From Actinomycetospora lutea (lineage in GTDB: Bacteria; Actinomycetota; Actinomycetes; Mycobacteriales; Pseudonocardiaceae), in NCBI RefSeq assembly GCF_028737205.1, contig NZ_JAQZAL010000006.1, forward strand, positions 124,001-188,000: 64,000 nt of DNA. The letters run 5' to 3'. The position numbers and the translations under genes are program-made. Shown here in pieces: positions 1-8,530 of the stretch; the stretch's first letter is position 1; each line of letters begins with the position of its first letter. The notes beneath the pieces are model-generated. The model searched no databases, had not been told where the DNA came from, and worked only from the letters and a program-made list of their open reading frames with translations.

Positions 1-348
1 GCGGCGGGCGAGCTGAAGCACGGGCCGATCGCGCTGATCGAGCAGGACCTGCCCGTGGTGGTCGTCATGCCCTCGCCCAAGGGCCGGGCGATCCTGCACC
101 AGAAGCTGCTCTCGAACATCCGCGAGATCCAGGCCCGCGGGGCGCGGACGATCGTGGTGGCCGAGGAGGGCGACGAGACGGTGCGCCCGTTCGCCGAGCA
201 CCTCATCGAGGTGCCCGCGGTGTCCACCCTGCTCCAGCCGCTGGTGGCGAGCGTGCCGCTGCAGGTCTTCGCCGCCGAGGTCGCCCGCGCCCGCGGCTAC
301 GACGTCGACAAGCCCCGCAACCTCGCCAAGTCCGTCACGGTGGAGTAG
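1..348 (+). CDS. glmS: Glutamine--fructose-6-phosphate aminotransferase, C-terminal fragment
   Basis: The window opens inside this gene, reading in frame from base 1; 115 residues to the TAG stop are visible. The enzyme makes glucosamine-6-phosphate from fructose-6-phosphate and glutamine for peptidoglycan. The fragment is the end of the second SIS (sugar isomerase) domain: it begins AAGELKHGPIALIE, the conserved stretch with the catalytic Glu, Lys and His, and ends DKPRNLAKSVTVE, the near-invariant GlmS C-terminus that caps the active site. The following nnrDE and alr genes match the usual actinobacterial order. The N-terminal glutaminase domain lies outside the window. Identity is very secure. 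Confidence 0.97.
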   Translation, partial: AAGELKHGPIALIEQDLPVVVVMPSPKGRAILHQKLLSNIREIQARGARTIVVAEEGDETVRPFAEHLIEVPAVSTLLQPLVASVPLQVFAAEVARARGYDVDKPRNLAKSVTVE

Positions 349-354
349 CCGGGT

Positions 355-398
355 ATGTGAGCGGACTTCGGGGCGATAGCCCCGAAGTTCGCTCACAT
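355..398. terminator. Long hairpin between glmS and nnrDE
   Basis: The arms at 355-373 and 380-398 are 19 bases each and complementary except for one G-T position, with a 6-base loop. The hairpin starts six bases after the glmS stop and ends just before the nnrDE ribosome binding site. There is no T-tract, as is common for actinobacterial terminators. It could end glmS transcripts or protect the 3' end. Confidence 0.65.
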
Positions 399-416
399 GG
401 GGCGGAGGGAGCGATC

Positions 417-1880
417 GTGTACGGCGTGTGGACGCCCGAGCAGGTGCGCGCGGCCGAGGAGCCGGTGCTGGCGCGGACCCCCGAGGGTGCGCTCATGCGC
501 CGCGCCGCCCGGGGCGTCGCCCAGGTCGCGCTGGCCGAGCTCGCGCGCCGCACCGGGGGTGTTCCCGGCCGCCGGGTCGTCGTGCTCGCCGGGGCGGGCA
601 ACAACGGCGGCGACGGGCTGTGGGCCGGCTACGAGCTGCGCCGCCGCGGGGTCGCCGTCACCGCGGTGCTGCTGAGCCCGCACCGCGCCCACCCCGACGG
701 CCTGGCGGCCCTGCGCCGGCAGCGGGGCCGCGTCGTCACCGACGTCGAGCACGGCGTCGCCGCCATCGACCGCGCCGACCTCGTGCTCGACGCCATCGTC
801 GGCACCGGCGCGCAGGGCGGCCTGCGCCCCGAGGCCGCGACCCTCGCCGACGCCGCGGCCGGCGCCCGCGTCCCGGTCCTCGCCGTCGACACCCCGAGCG
901 GCGTCGACCCGCTCACCGGCGTCCCCGCCGAGGCCTCCGTGCGGGCGGCCGCCACCGTCACCTTCGGCGCCCGCAAGCCCGTCCACGTGCTCGCCGCGCC
1001 CCGGTGCGGGCCCGTGACGCTGATCGACATCGGGATCGGCCCCGAGCTGCCGCCGGCCCCGGTGCGCGTGCTCGAGGCGGCCGACGTCGGTGCGCGCTGG
1101 CCCGTGCCCGGTCCCGGCGACGACAAGTACACCCAGGGCGTGGTCGGCGTCGCCGCGGGCTCGCGGACCTACCCGGGCGCCGCGGTCCTCGCGAGTGGCG
1201 CCGCCGCGCTGTCCACCAGCGGCATGGTCCGCTACGCCGGCAGCGCCGCCGACGAGGTGCGCGCCGCGTGGCCCGAGATCGTCGCCACCGACACGGTCGG
1301 CGAGGCCGGGCGCGTGCAGGCCTGGGTGGTCGGCCCCGGGCTCGGCACCGACGACGCGGGCGCGCGCACCCTCGGCGACGTCCTCGACGCGGGCCTGCCC
1401 GTGCTCGCCGACGCCGACGCGGTGACGCTGCTCGGGCAGCACGCCGGGCTGCGCGAGCGGGCGCGCGGCGCCCCGGTCCTCATCACCCCGCACGCCGGCG
1501 AGTTCGCCCGCGTCGCCGAGCTGACCGACGACCGCGTCGACTCCGCCCGGCGCGCCGCCGCCGACCTCGGCGTCACCGTGCTGCTCAAGGGCAACGCGAC
1601 GATCGTCGCCGCCCCCGACGGGCGCGTGCTCGTGCACCCCGCGGGCAGCGCCTGGCTCGCGACCGCGGGGTCGGGCGACGTGCTCTCCGGGGTCGCCGGC
1701 GCGCTGCTCGCCGCCGGGCTCGACCCCTGGTGGGCGGGCGGCTGCGCGGCGTTCGTGCACGCGCGCGCCGCCGACGTCGGGGCCGGCGCCACGGACGGCC
1801 CCGGCTCGCCGGTGCCCGCGTCGTTCGTCCAACGGGCCCTGCCACGGGCCATCCGTGAGGTCCGGGAGGCCGTGCAGTGA
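417..1880 (+). CDS. nnr: Bifunctional NAD(P)H-hydrate epimerase / ADP-dependent NAD(P)H-hydrate dehydratase
   Basis: This metabolite-repair enzyme of 487 residues fuses two activities. The N-terminal YjeF_N domain (about residues 1-215) interconverts the R and S forms of damaged NAD(P)H hydrate; it carries GAGNNGGDGLWAGYEL. The C-terminal ribokinase-fold domain (about 225-480) dehydrates the S form using ADP and carries GSGDVLSGVAGALLAAG near its end. The GTG at 417 is chosen because GGGCGGAGGGA lies a few bases upstream and translation then begins MYGVWTPEQVRAAE, typical of the family; a start at 357 would put the glmS hairpin inside the gene. Its stop overlaps the alr start by 4 bases, so the two are probably translationally coupled. 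Function is from family knowledge. Confidence 0.93.
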   Translation: MYGVWTPEQVRAAEEPVLARTPEGALMRRAARGVAQVALAELARRTGGVPGRRVVVLAGAGNNGGDGLWAGYELRRRGVAVTAVLLSPHRAHPDGLAALRRQRGRVVTDVEHGVAAIDRADLVLDAIVGTGAQGGLRPEAATLADAAAGARVPVLAVDTPSGVDPLTGVPAEASVRAAATVTFGARKPVHVLAAPRCGPVTLIDIGIGPELPPAPVRVLEAADVGARWPVPGPGDDKYTQGVVGVAAGSRTYPGAAVLASGAAALSTSGMVRYAGSAADEVRAAWPEIVATDTVGEAGRVQAWVVGPGLGTDDAGARTLGDVLDAGLPVLADADAVTLLGQHAGLRERARGAPVLITPHAGEFARVAELTDDRVDSARRAAADLGVTVLLKGNATIVAAPDGRVLVHPAGSAWLATAGSGDVLSGVAGALLAAGLDPWWAGGCAAFVHARAADVGAGATDGPGSPVPASFVQRALPRAIREVREAVQ

Positions 1881-3046
1881 CGAGTTCCACGAGCACCCGT
1901 CCCCGCGTCGAGGCCCGCATCGACCACGACGCCCTGGCCCACAACGTCGGCCTGCTCGCCGCCCTCGCCCGGAGGTCCGGCGCGGCGACGATGGCGGTGG
2001 TCAAGGCCGACGGCTACGGGCACGGGGCGGTGGAGGTCGCGCGCACGGCGCTGGCGTCGGGCGCGACGTGGCTCGGCGTCTGCACCCTCGAGGAGGCCGC
2101 GCAGCTGCGTGGCGGCGGGATCACCGCCCCGGTGCTGTCGTGGCTGCACCTGCCCGACGACGACTTCGCCCCCGCCGTCGCCGACGGGGTCGACCTCGGC
2201 GTCTCCTCCCGCGCGGAGCTCGACGGCGTCGTCGCCGGAGCCGGGCGCGCCGGGCGGACGGCCCGCGTCCACCTCAAGATCGACACCGGGCTGAGCCGCA
2301 ACGGCTGCCCGCCCGAGGCGTGGGCCGACCTGCTCGACGCGGTCGAGCTCGCCCGCACCGCGGGCGACGTCGAGGTGGCCGCCGTGTGGTCGCACCTCGC
2401 GCACGCCGACGCCCCCGACCACCCCACGATCGACGTCCAGGCCAAGCGCCTCGACGAGGCCTGGCGGGTCGCCGGGGACCGGCTGGGCGGCCCGCGCCCG
2501 TGGCGCCACCTTGCGAACTCCGCCGCCACCCTCACCCGTCCGGACCTGCACCTCGACCTCGTGCGGCCCGGGATCGCCGTCTACGGGCTCGACCCGCTCG
2601 AGGCGGCGGACCAGCACGGCCTGCGGCCGATCATGACCTTCCGCACCCGCGTGGCGCTGGTCAAACGCGTGGCCGCCGGGGAAGGTGTGTCCTACGGTCA
2701 CGAGTGGGTGGCCCCCGACGACCGGGTGCTGGCGCTGGTGCCGACGGGGTACGCCGACGGGGTGCCGCGACGGCTCGGAGGGACGATGACGGTGCAGCTC
2801 GCCGGCGGGCGCCGACCGGTCGTCGGACGCGTGTGCATGGACCAGGTCGTGGTCGACCTCGGTCCCGCCGCCGAGTACACCGACACCGTGACCCCCGGCG
2901 ACGAGGTCCTGCTCTTCGGCCCGGGCGACGCGGGCGAGCCGACGGCGCTCGACTGGGCCCGCTGGCTCGACACGATCCACTACGAGGTCGTCACCGGTGT
3001 CGGGTGCCGGCCCCGGGTGACCCGGACGAGGGGGTCGACGGCGTGA
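1877..3046 (+). CDS. alr: Alanine racemase
   Basis: This PLP enzyme of 389 residues makes D-alanine for peptidoglycan. The N-terminal barrel carries the cofactor lysine in MAVVKADGYGHGAVEVA (about residues 36-52). The C-terminal part has GEGVSYGHEW with the catalytic tyrosine from the opposite subunit, followed by LVPTGYADGVPRRLGG. Length is normal for the family. The GTG start overlaps the nnr stop, and the alr stop overlaps the next GTG, so nnr, alr and the hydrolase form one tight operon. Nothing unusual was seen. Confidence 0.96.
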   Translation: MTSSTSTRPRVEARIDHDALAHNVGLLAALARRSGAATMAVVKADGYGHGAVEVARTALASGATWLGVCTLEEAAQLRGGGITAPVLSWLHLPDDDFAPAVADGVDLGVSSRAELDGVVAGAGRAGRTARVHLKIDTGLSRNGCPPEAWADLLDAVELARTAGDVEVAAVWSHLAHADAPDHPTIDVQAKRLDEAWRVAGDRLGGPRPWRHLANSAATLTRPDLHLDLVRPGIAVYGLDPLEAADQHGLRPIMTFRTRVALVKRVAAGEGVSYGHEWVAPDDRVLALVPTGYADGVPRRLGGTMTVQLAGGRRPVVGRVCMDQVVVDLGPAAEYTDTVTPGDEVLLFGPGDAGEPTALDWARWLDTIHYEVVTGVGCRPRVTRTRGSTA

Positions 3047-4242
3047 GCGCCGAGCACCGTCCCCGTCAGCCCCACCACCTCTCGCCCGGCGCCGTCGCCG
3101 GGGCCGTGGCGGGCACGGTGCTGGGCGGCGCGGCCGCGGCGGGCGCCGTCGGGGCCGGGCGCGCCCGGTCGCGGATCCTGCGCCAGCGCGAACGCCTCTC
3201 CGAGGAGGAGAAGGCCCATCCCTCGATGCTGGGGCTGGTCCCGGCCGGGCGCGAGTCGTCGGTCGCCGCCGACGACGGGGTGCGGCTCTCGGTGGAGGAG
3301 GTCGACCCCGTCGAGGGCGGGACGCCGGAGCTGACCGTGGTGCTGGTCCACGGCTTCGCCCTCGACCGCAAGTGCTGGCACTTCCAGCGCCGCATGCTCT
3401 CCGAGCTCACCGAGCCGTCGGTGCGCACGGTCCTCTACGACCAGCGCCGCCACGGCCGGTCCGCGCAGGCCGGCGCCCGGTCGTGCACGATCGCCCAGCT
3501 CGGCGCCGACCTCGACGCGATCCTGCGCGCCGTCGTGCCCGAGGGTCCGATCGTGCTCGTCGGCCACTCCATGGGCGGCATGACGATCATGGCGCTGGCC
3601 GAGCGGAACCCGAAGCTCTTCCGGGAGCGCATCGTCGGGGTCTCGCTGCTGTGCACCTCGGCCGGCGAGGTCATGGCCGGGGGCCTCAAGCAGGCCGTCC
3701 TGTCGCACCGCAACCCGACGGTCAACGTCCTCGGGCGCATCGCGCACTGGCAGCCCGCCTTCGCCGACCGGGTGCGCCGCGCCGCGGGCAACGTCATCTG
3801 GGCGTTCGTGCAGGGCCTGTCGTTCGGCGACCGCTCCACCGACCCCGCGCTGGTGGACCTCGTCGACCGCACGATCGCCTCGACGCCGCTCGACGCGCTC
3901 ACCTCGTTCGCCAACACCCTCTCGACGCACAACCGGCGCGCCGCGCTGGCCGGGCTGTCGCAGTGCGAGGTGCTGGTGGCCGGCGGCACGCGCGACCGGA
4001 TGATCCCCTACGAGCACTCCGAGCTGATCGCCGCGGAGATGCCGCACGCCGAGCTGCTCCCGCTCGAGGGCGCGGGACACATGGCGATGCTCGAGCAGCC
4101 GGGCGAGTACGACGCCGCCCTGCTCGAGCTGCTGCGCCGCTGCACCCACCGCAGCCAGGTCCTGCGCCGGCTGCGGCCCGGCGGTGCCCCGCGGACCGAC
4201 CGCCCGCGCCGCGGCCTGCGCCGACCCCGCCGCCGGGCATGA
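3043..4242 (+). CDS. Alpha/beta-fold hydrolase with hydrophobic N-terminus
   Basis: A 399-residue protein. Residues about 8-35 form a small-residue hydrophobic stretch (AVAGAVAGTVLGGAAAAGAV), perhaps a membrane anchor, followed by basic residues. The hydrolase core follows: VLVHGFALDRKCW supplies the oxyanion region, VGHSMGG the nucleophile Ser, GGTRDRMIP the Asp and GAGHMAML the catalytic His, so the triad is intact. The C-terminus is very Arg/Pro-rich. The GTG at 3043 overlaps the alr stop by 4 bases, and the gene overlaps tsaE by 4 bases. An alpha/beta hydrolase between alr and tsaE is common in actinobacteria; its substrate is unknown. Lipase, esterase or peroxidase-like roles cannot be separated from sequence. 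Confidence 0.88.
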   Translation: MSAEHRPRQPHHLSPGAVAGAVAGTVLGGAAAAGAVGAGRARSRILRQRERLSEEEKAHPSMLGLVPAGRESSVAADDGVRLSVEEVDPVEGGTPELTVVLVHGFALDRKCWHFQRRMLSELTEPSVRTVLYDQRRHGRSAQAGARSCTIAQLGADLDAILRAVVPEGPIVLVGHSMGGMTIMALAERNPKLFRERIVGVSLLCTSAGEVMAGGLKQAVLSHRNPTVNVLGRIAHWQPAFADRVRRAAGNVIWAFVQGLSFGDRSTDPALVDLVDRTIASTPLDALTSFANTLSTHNRRAALAGLSQCEVLVAGGTRDRMIPYEHSELIAAEMPHAELLPLEGAGHMAMLEQPGEYDAALLELLRRCTHRSQVLRRLRPGGAPRTDRPRRGLRRPRRRA

Positions 4243-4757
4243 GCGCCGACCTGATCGCCGACCGCCGCGTCGCGCTGCCCACCGCCGCGGACACCGCCGC
4301 GCTCGGGCAGGAGATCGGCGCGCGCCTGCGCCCCGGCGACCTCGTCGTGCTCGCGGGTCCCCTGGGCGCCGGCAAGACCTGCCTCGCCGCGGGCGTGGGC
4401 GAGGGCCTGGGCGTCGAGGGGCCGGTCACCTCGCCGACGTTCGTCATCGCGCGCGAGCACCCGCCCCTGCCCGCCGCGCTCGGCGGGCGCGGCGTCGTCC
4501 TCGTGCACGTCGACGCCTACCGCCTCGGGGTCGGCACCGCCGTCACCCCGGACCCGCGCGAGGTCGCCGCGCAGCTCGACGACCTCGACCTCGACACTGA
4601 CCTCACCCGCGCCGCCGTGGTGATCGAGTGGGGCGAGGGCGTCGCCGAGCACCTCGCCGCCGAGCACCTGCTGGTCCGGCTGGACCGCTCGAGCACGGCC
4701 GAGGACCGCGAGGCGCACCTCCACGGGCCCGCGAGGCTGGTCGCCTCCGGTCCGTAA
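4239..4757 (+). CDS. tsaE: tRNA t6A biosynthesis ATPase TsaE
   Basis: A 172-residue P-loop ATPase that works with TsaB and TsaD in making threonylcarbamoyladenosine at tRNA position 37. Visible are the Walker A motif GPLGAGKT, then TSPTFVIAREH, VHVDAYRL and VVIEWGEGV, the family signatures in the correct order. The ATG at 4239 forms a 4-base overlap with the upstream hydrolase stop. The stretch between VHVDAYRL and IEWGE is slightly expanded and Asp-rich. tsaB follows after 9 bases. Confidence 0.94.
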   Translation: MSADLIADRRVALPTAADTAALGQEIGARLRPGDLVVLAGPLGAGKTCLAAGVGEGLGVEGPVTSPTFVIAREHPPLPAALGGRGVVLVHVDAYRLGVGTAVTPDPREVAAQLDDLDLDTDLTRAAVVIEWGEGVAEHLAAEHLLVRLDRSSTAEDREAHLHGPARLVASGP

Positions 4758-4766
4758 GGTCGGACC

Positions 4767-5486
4767 GTGCTCGTCCTGGCCCTCGACACCGCCACCGCCC
4801 GCATCACGGCGGGCGTGGTGGAGCTCCCCGACGACGGCTCCTCGGGGTCGAGCTCCGCTCCGCTCCGTCTCCCGCCGCCCGTCACCCTCGCCGCGCGCGA
4901 CGCCGAGGGCGCCCGCGCGCACGCCGAGCTGCTCGCCCCCGCGGTCGCCGACGCCCTGGCCGAGGCGGGGTGCACCCGCGCCGACCTCGACGCCGTCGTC
5001 GCCGGGCTGGGCCCCGGCCCCTTCACCGGCCTGCGCGTCGGGCTCGTGACCGCCGCGGCGATGGGCGACGGGCTCGGCCTGCCCGTGCACGGCGTCCCGA
5101 CCCACGACGCCCTGGCCGTCGGCGTCCCCGGCGCGGTCCTGGTCGTCACCGACGCGCGGCGCCGCGAGGTCTACTGGAGCCGGTTCGCCGACGGTGTCCG
5201 CACCCATGGTCCCGAGGTCGTCGCGCCCGCCGAGCTCGCCGCGCGCCTCGGTCCCGACGGCGACCTCGGCCCGGTCGACCGGGTCGTGGGCGACGCGGCC
5301 CAGAAGGTCGACGCCGGGCGGGTGGGCGCTCCCGACGGCGCGCCCGGCCCCCGCCCCGAGGGCCTCGTCGCGGTCGCCGCGCCGGCCCTGCGCGCGGGCG
5401 CCGACCCCGGTCCGCTGGTGCCGCTCTACCTGCGCCGGCCCGACGCCGTCCCGCCCGGGGCGCCCAAGGCCGTGACCCGCGCGTGA
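4767..5486 (+). CDS. tsaB: tRNA t6A biosynthesis protein TsaB
   Basis: A 239-residue ASKHA-fold protein, partner and scaffold of TsaD. It starts at GTG with MLVLALDTATARITAGVVE and contains the family block GLGPGPFTGLRVGLVTA (about residues 79-95). The loop after the first beta strands is lengthened by a Ser/Pro-rich stretch (SSGSSSAPLRLPPP) encoded by a short GC-rich repeat at 4847-4872 that recurs elsewhere in the window. The stop overlaps the rimI GTG by 4 bases. Normally TsaB works with TsaD, whose gene is absent from this locus. Confidence 0.93.
   Translation: MLVLALDTATARITAGVVELPDDGSSGSSSAPLRLPPPVTLAARDAEGARAHAELLAPAVADALAEAGCTRADLDAVVAGLGPGPFTGLRVGLVTAAAMGDGLGLPVHGVPTHDALAVGVPGAVLVVTDARRREVYWSRFADGVRTHGPEVVAPAELAARLGPDGDLGPVDRVVGDAAQKVDAGRVGAPDGAPGPRPEGLVAVAAPALRAGADPGPLVPLYLRRPDAVPPGAPKAVTRA
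4847..4872 (-). repeat. Dispersed GC-rich repeat copy inside tsaB
   Basis: Read on the minus strand this 26-base stretch matches the tandem repeat at 40572-40637 and the copy at 32973-33000: GAGACG, runs of NAGCG, then GGAGCTCGAC. It falls in the first surface loop of TsaB and keeps the reading frame. Confidence 0.55.
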
Positions 5487-5983
5487 GCGACGTCGTCCTC
5501 GACGCGCTGACCGAGGCCGACGCCGAACGCTGCGCCGAGCTCGAGGCGATCCTCTTCCCCGGCGACGACCCGTGGAGCGCGCGCGCCTTCCGCGACGAGC
5601 TGCGCGCCGGGCACCGCTACCTCGCGGCCCGGGACGACGGGCGGCTGATCGGCTACGGCGGCGTGGCCCTGCTGCCCGGCCGCCTCGGCCAGCAGGCCGA
5701 GGCCGAGATCCACACGATCGGGGTCGACCCCGCCCACCAGGGCCGGGGCGTCGGGCGGGCCCTGCTCGACGGGCTGCTCGCCGCGGCGGACGAGATCGGG
5801 GCGACGACCTACCTCGAGGTCCGCGTCGACAACGCGCCGGCGCTGGGCCTCTACCGCGCCGCCGGTTTCGCGGTGCTGGGCACCCGCCGGCGCTACTACT
5901 CCTCGGGCGCCGACGCCCATACGATGCGCCGGCCGCCCGGCGGTGTCACGGTCGGGGGCACGCCCGCGGACGCCCCTCGTTGA
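5483..5983 (+). CDS. rimI: Ribosomal protein bS18 N-alanine acetyltransferase, GNAT family
   Basis: A 166-residue GNAT acetyltransferase. The acetyl-CoA loop is seen in IHTIGVDPAHQGRGVGRALLDGLL (residues about 76-99, Q/RxxGxG/A type), followed by LEVRVDNAPALGLYRAAGFAVLG and the RRRYYSSGADAHTM ending typical of RimI. The GTG at 5483 overlaps the tsaB stop. In most actinobacteria tsaD comes next; here the groES control region follows directly. RimI is the usual name, but the exact acetylation target in actinobacteria is not settled. Confidence 0.9.
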   Translation: MSDVVLDALTEADAERCAELEAILFPGDDPWSARAFRDELRAGHRYLAARDDGRLIGYGGVALLPGRLGQQAEAEIHTIGVDPAHQGRGVGRALLDGLLAAADEIGATTYLEVRVDNAPALGLYRAAGFAVLGTRRRYYSSGADAHTMRRPPGGVTVGGTPADAPR

Positions 5984-5987
5984 AGGC

Positions 5988-6014
5988 TTGGCACTCTCGG
6001 CGCTAGAGTGCCAA
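5988..6014. promoter_or_regulatory. CIRCE operator (HrcA site) upstream of groES
   Basis: TTGGCACTC at 5988-5996, exactly nine spacer bases, then GAGTGCCAA at 6006-6014: a perfect 9-base inverted repeat differing from the classic CIRCE TTAGCACTC-N9-GAGTGCTAA at one base per arm. It lies 112 bases before the groES start. It is the binding site of the heat-shock repressor HrcA, so the groES-groEL operon is expected to be heat-inducible. Confidence 0.95.
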
Positions 6015-6126
6015 TCAGCACGGCGTCGGAGCCGCCCCGGCTCCCGCGACGGCGGGGCGGACCCCCGGTGCCGTGAGGACAACAGGACGCATCCGCTCCG
6101 ACTCCAGACAGGTGGAGGTCACCGAC

Positions 6127-6423
6127 GTGGCCAGCGTGAACATCAAGCCGCTCGAGGACAAGCTCGTGGTGCAGGCCAGCGAGGCCGAGACCACGACCGC
6201 TTCCGGCATCGTCATCCCGGACACGGCGAAGGAGAAGCCCCAGGAGGGCAAGGTCCTCGCCGTCGGCCCGGGCCGCGTGGACGACAACGGGAACCGCATC
6301 CCGCTGGACGTCGCCGTGGGCGACGTCGTCATCTTCTCGAAGTACGGCGGCACCGAGGTCAAGTACAACGGCGAGGACTACCTGATCCTCTCCTCGCGCG
6401 ACGTGCTGGCGGTCGTCAACTAG
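6127..6423 (+). CDS. groES: Co-chaperonin GroES
   Basis: A 98-residue Hsp10 that caps the GroEL chamber. [21 protein letters not shown] is the typical N-terminus and [15 protein letters not shown] the mobile-loop region. The GTG at 6127 is preferred over the ATG at 6073 because AGGTGGAGG lies just upstream and family proteins begin here. CIRCE lies upstream, and a strong hairpin separates it from groEL. Confidence 0.97.
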   Translation: MASVNIKPLEDKLVVQASEAETTTASGIVIPDTAKEKPQEGKVLAVGPGRVDDNGNRIPLDVAVGDVVIFSKYGGTEVKYNGEDYLILSSRDVLAVVN

Positions 6424-6448
6424 GACCCGCGCGCACCGCAGGACACGA

Positions 6449-6488
6449 ACGCCGCCCCGGTGGCCCCCACGGGGCGCCGGGGCGGCGT
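6449..6488. terminator. Intercistronic hairpin between groES and groEL
   Basis: Perfectly complementary 12-base arms at 6449-6460 and 6477-6488 surround a smaller GCCCC/GGGGC hairpin. It lies in the 115-base gap inside the chaperonin operon. It could attenuate read-through or set the groES:groEL transcript ratio by blocking 3' decay. No T-tract follows. Confidence 0.55.
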
Positions 6489-6538
6489 CGTTCCCCGCGT
6501 GAGCCCGTGAGGAAGACTCTGCCGGAAAGGTTGGCTCA

Positions 6539-8170
6539 GTGCCCAAACAGATCACCTTCGACGAGACCGCCCGCCGCGCGCTCGAGCGCGGGGTCGACCA
6601 GCTGGCCAATGCGGTCGTGGTGACCCTCGGGCCGCGGGGCCGTCACGTCGTCCTGGAGAAGAAGTTCGGTGGTCCGACGATCACCAACGACGGCGTCACC
6701 ATCGCCCGCGAGATCGAGCTCGACGACCCGTTCGAGAACCTCGGCGCGCAGCTGGCGAAGAACGTCGCCACGAAGACCAACGACGTCGCGGGCGACGGCA
6801 CGACGACGGCCACCGTCCTCGCGCAGGCGCTCGTGTGCGAGGGTCTGCGCAACCTCGCGGCGGGCGCCAACCCGACCGCGCTCGGGGCCGGCATGCTCGC
6901 CGCCACTGAGAAGGTCACCGAGATCCTGCGGTCGAAGGCCACCCCGGTGGACGGCCGCCAGGGCATCGCCGCCGTCGGTGCGGTCGCCTCGCGCGACCAG
7001 ACGATCGGCGACCTCATCGGCGAGGCCATGGAGAAGGTCGGCGAGGACGGCGTCATCACGGTCGAGGAGGCCTCGACGCTGGCCACCGAGCTGGAGATCA
7101 CCGAGGGTCTGCAGTTCGACAAGGGCTACATCTCGCCCTACTTCGTCACCGACAACGACTCGATGGAGGCCGTGCTCGAGGACGCCCAGATCCTCCTGCA
7201 CCGCGAGAAGATCAGCTCCATCCAGGACCTGCTCCCGCTGCTGGAGAAGGTCGTGGAGTCGGGCAAGCCGCTGCTGATCGTCGCCGAGGACGTCGAGGCC
7301 GAGGCCCTGTCGACCCTCGTCGTCAACTCGATCCGCAAGACGGTGAAGGTGGCCGCGGTCAAGGCGCCGTTCTTCGGCGACCGCCGCAAGGCGTTCCTCG
7401 ACGACCTCGCGGCCGCCACCGGCGCCACGGTGGTCAACCCCGAGGTCGGCATCAAGCTCGCCGAGTCGGGCCCCGAGGTGCTCGGCAGCGCGCGCCGCGC
7501 CGTGATCACCAAGGACGCCACCACCCTCGTCGAGGGCGGCGGGCGCCGGGAGGACGTGGACGCCCGCGTCACCCAGATCCGGCGTGAGATCGAGGAGACC
7601 GACTCCGACTGGGACCGCGAGAAGCTGCAGGAGCGGCTGGCGAAGCTCGCCGGCGGCGTCGCGGTCATCAAGGTCGGTGCGGCCACCGAGACCGAGATGA
7701 AGGAGCGCAAGCACCGCATCGAGGACGCCATCGCCGCCACCCGCGCGGCGGTGGAGGAGGGCATCGTCCCCGGCGGCGGCAGCGCGCTGCTGCACGCCGC
7801 GGCGGAGCTCGCCGACGGCCTCGGCCGCACCGGCGACGAGGCCACCGGGGTGGCCCTCGTGCGCCGCGCGCTCGCGGCGCCGCTCAAGGCGATCGCCCAC
7901 AACGCCGGGCTCGAGGGTGCCGTCGTCACGGCCCGGGTCGCCGAGTCGGGCTGGGGCCACGGGTACGACGCCGCGGCCGAGGAGTACGGCGACCTCATGG
8001 CCGCCGGCATCATCGACCCGGTGAAGGTGACGCGCTCCGCCCTGGAGAACGCCACCTCCATCGCCCGCATGGTGCTCACCACGGAGAGCGCCATCGTGGA
8101 CAAGCCCGAGGAGGAGGAGCCGGCGGGCGCCGCCGGTGGCCACGGGCACGGCCACGGCCACGGTCACTAG
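6539..8170 (+). CDS. groEL1: Chaperonin GroEL, His-tailed GroEL1 type
   Basis: A 543-residue Hsp60. [15 protein letters not shown] carries the ATP-binding/catalytic Asp, and [23 protein letters not shown] belongs to the apical domain. The C-terminus is [13 protein letters not shown] instead of the Gly-Gly-Met tail, the hallmark of the actinobacterial GroEL1 found beside groES; a second, GGM-tailed GroEL2 is expected elsewhere in such genomes. The start is GTG with [18 protein letters not shown]. The histidine tail can bind metal ions in relatives. Confidence 0.96.
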   Translation: MPKQITFDETARRALERGVDQLANAVVVTLGPRGRHVVLEKKFGGPTITNDGVTIAREIELDDPFENLGAQLAKNVATKTNDVAGDGTTTATVLAQALVCEGLRNLAAGANPTALGAGMLAATEKVTEILRSKATPVDGRQGIAAVGAVASRDQTIGDLIGEAMEKVGEDGVITVEEASTLATELEITEGLQFDKGYISPYFVTDNDSMEAVLEDAQILLHREKISSIQDLLPLLEKVVESGKPLLIVAEDVEAEALSTLVVNSIRKTVKVAAVKAPFFGDRRKAFLDDLAAATGATVVNPEVGIKLAESGPEVLGSARRAVITKDATTLVEGGGRREDVDARVTQIRREIEETDSDWDREKLQERLAKLAGGVAVIKVGAATETEMKERKHRIEDAIAATRAAVEEGIVPGGGSALLHAAAELADGLGRTGDEATGVALVRRALAAPLKAIAHNAGLEGAVVTARVAESGWGHGYDAAAEEYGDLMAAGIIDPVKVTRSALENATSIARMVLTTESAIVDKPEEEEPAGAAGGHGHGHGHGH

Positions 8171-8183
8171 TCCGCACGACAGA

Positions 8184-8220
8184 ACGACGGGCCCCCGGCC
8201 GCCGGCCGGGGGCCCGTCGT
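8184..8220. terminator. Bidirectional terminator between groEL1 and whiB
   Basis: Perfect 17-base arms at 8184-8200 and 8204-8220 with a 3-base loop. It begins 13 bases after the groEL1 stop and ends 19 bases before the end of the convergent whiB gene, so it can serve both. Confidence 0.88.
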
Positions 8221-8239
8221 CGTCCGTGGCCGTGCTGTG

Positions 8240-8530
8240 TCAGCCCAGGCGGCGGGGCCGGCCGGTGGCGGCCGCGACGCGCTCGGACTCCGACATCCCG
8301 CCCCAGATGCCGTAGGGCTCGCCGGCGGCGATCGCGTGCCGGCGGCACGGCTCGATCACCGGGCAGTCGCGGCAGACCGCCTTGGCGCGCCGCTCCCGGT
8401 GCGCCCGCGCGGGGCCCCGCTCACCGTCCGGGTGGAAGAAGAACGTGCTGTCCATGCCACGGCAGGCCCCGAGGCGCTGCCAGTCCCACACGTCAGCGTT
8501 GGGTCCCGGCAGCCGGCGGACGTCCGCCAT
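8240..8530 (-). CDS. whiB3: WhiB-family iron-sulfur transcription factor (WhiB3/WhiD type)
   Basis: A 96-residue Wbl protein, a small 4Fe-4S-binding regulator that works with the primary sigma factor. Four cysteines are visible: one in GACRGMD and three in AVCRDCPVIEPCRRHA. The turn motif PYGIWGGMSESER follows, then a basic C-terminus GRPRRLG for DNA contact. The ATG at 8530 is chosen because GGAGGTGG lies just upstream. Position beside groEL1 and before the bldM/sigD genes matches whiB3 in mycobacteria and whiD in Streptomyces, where it affects redox response or sporulation; that role is inferred here. Confidence 0.94.
   Translation of the reverse strand: MADVRRLPGPNADVWDWQRLGACRGMDSTFFFHPDGERGPARAHRERRAKAVCRDCPVIEPCRRHAIAAGEPYGIWGGMSESERVAAATGRPRRLG

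Noticed and set aside
6536-8167. Full-length open frame antisense to groEL1, 543 codons
   Set aside because: Mirror of the groEL1 codon pattern in very GC-rich DNA; composition is low-complexity Gly/Val/Arg, and there is no ribosome site or recognisable domain.
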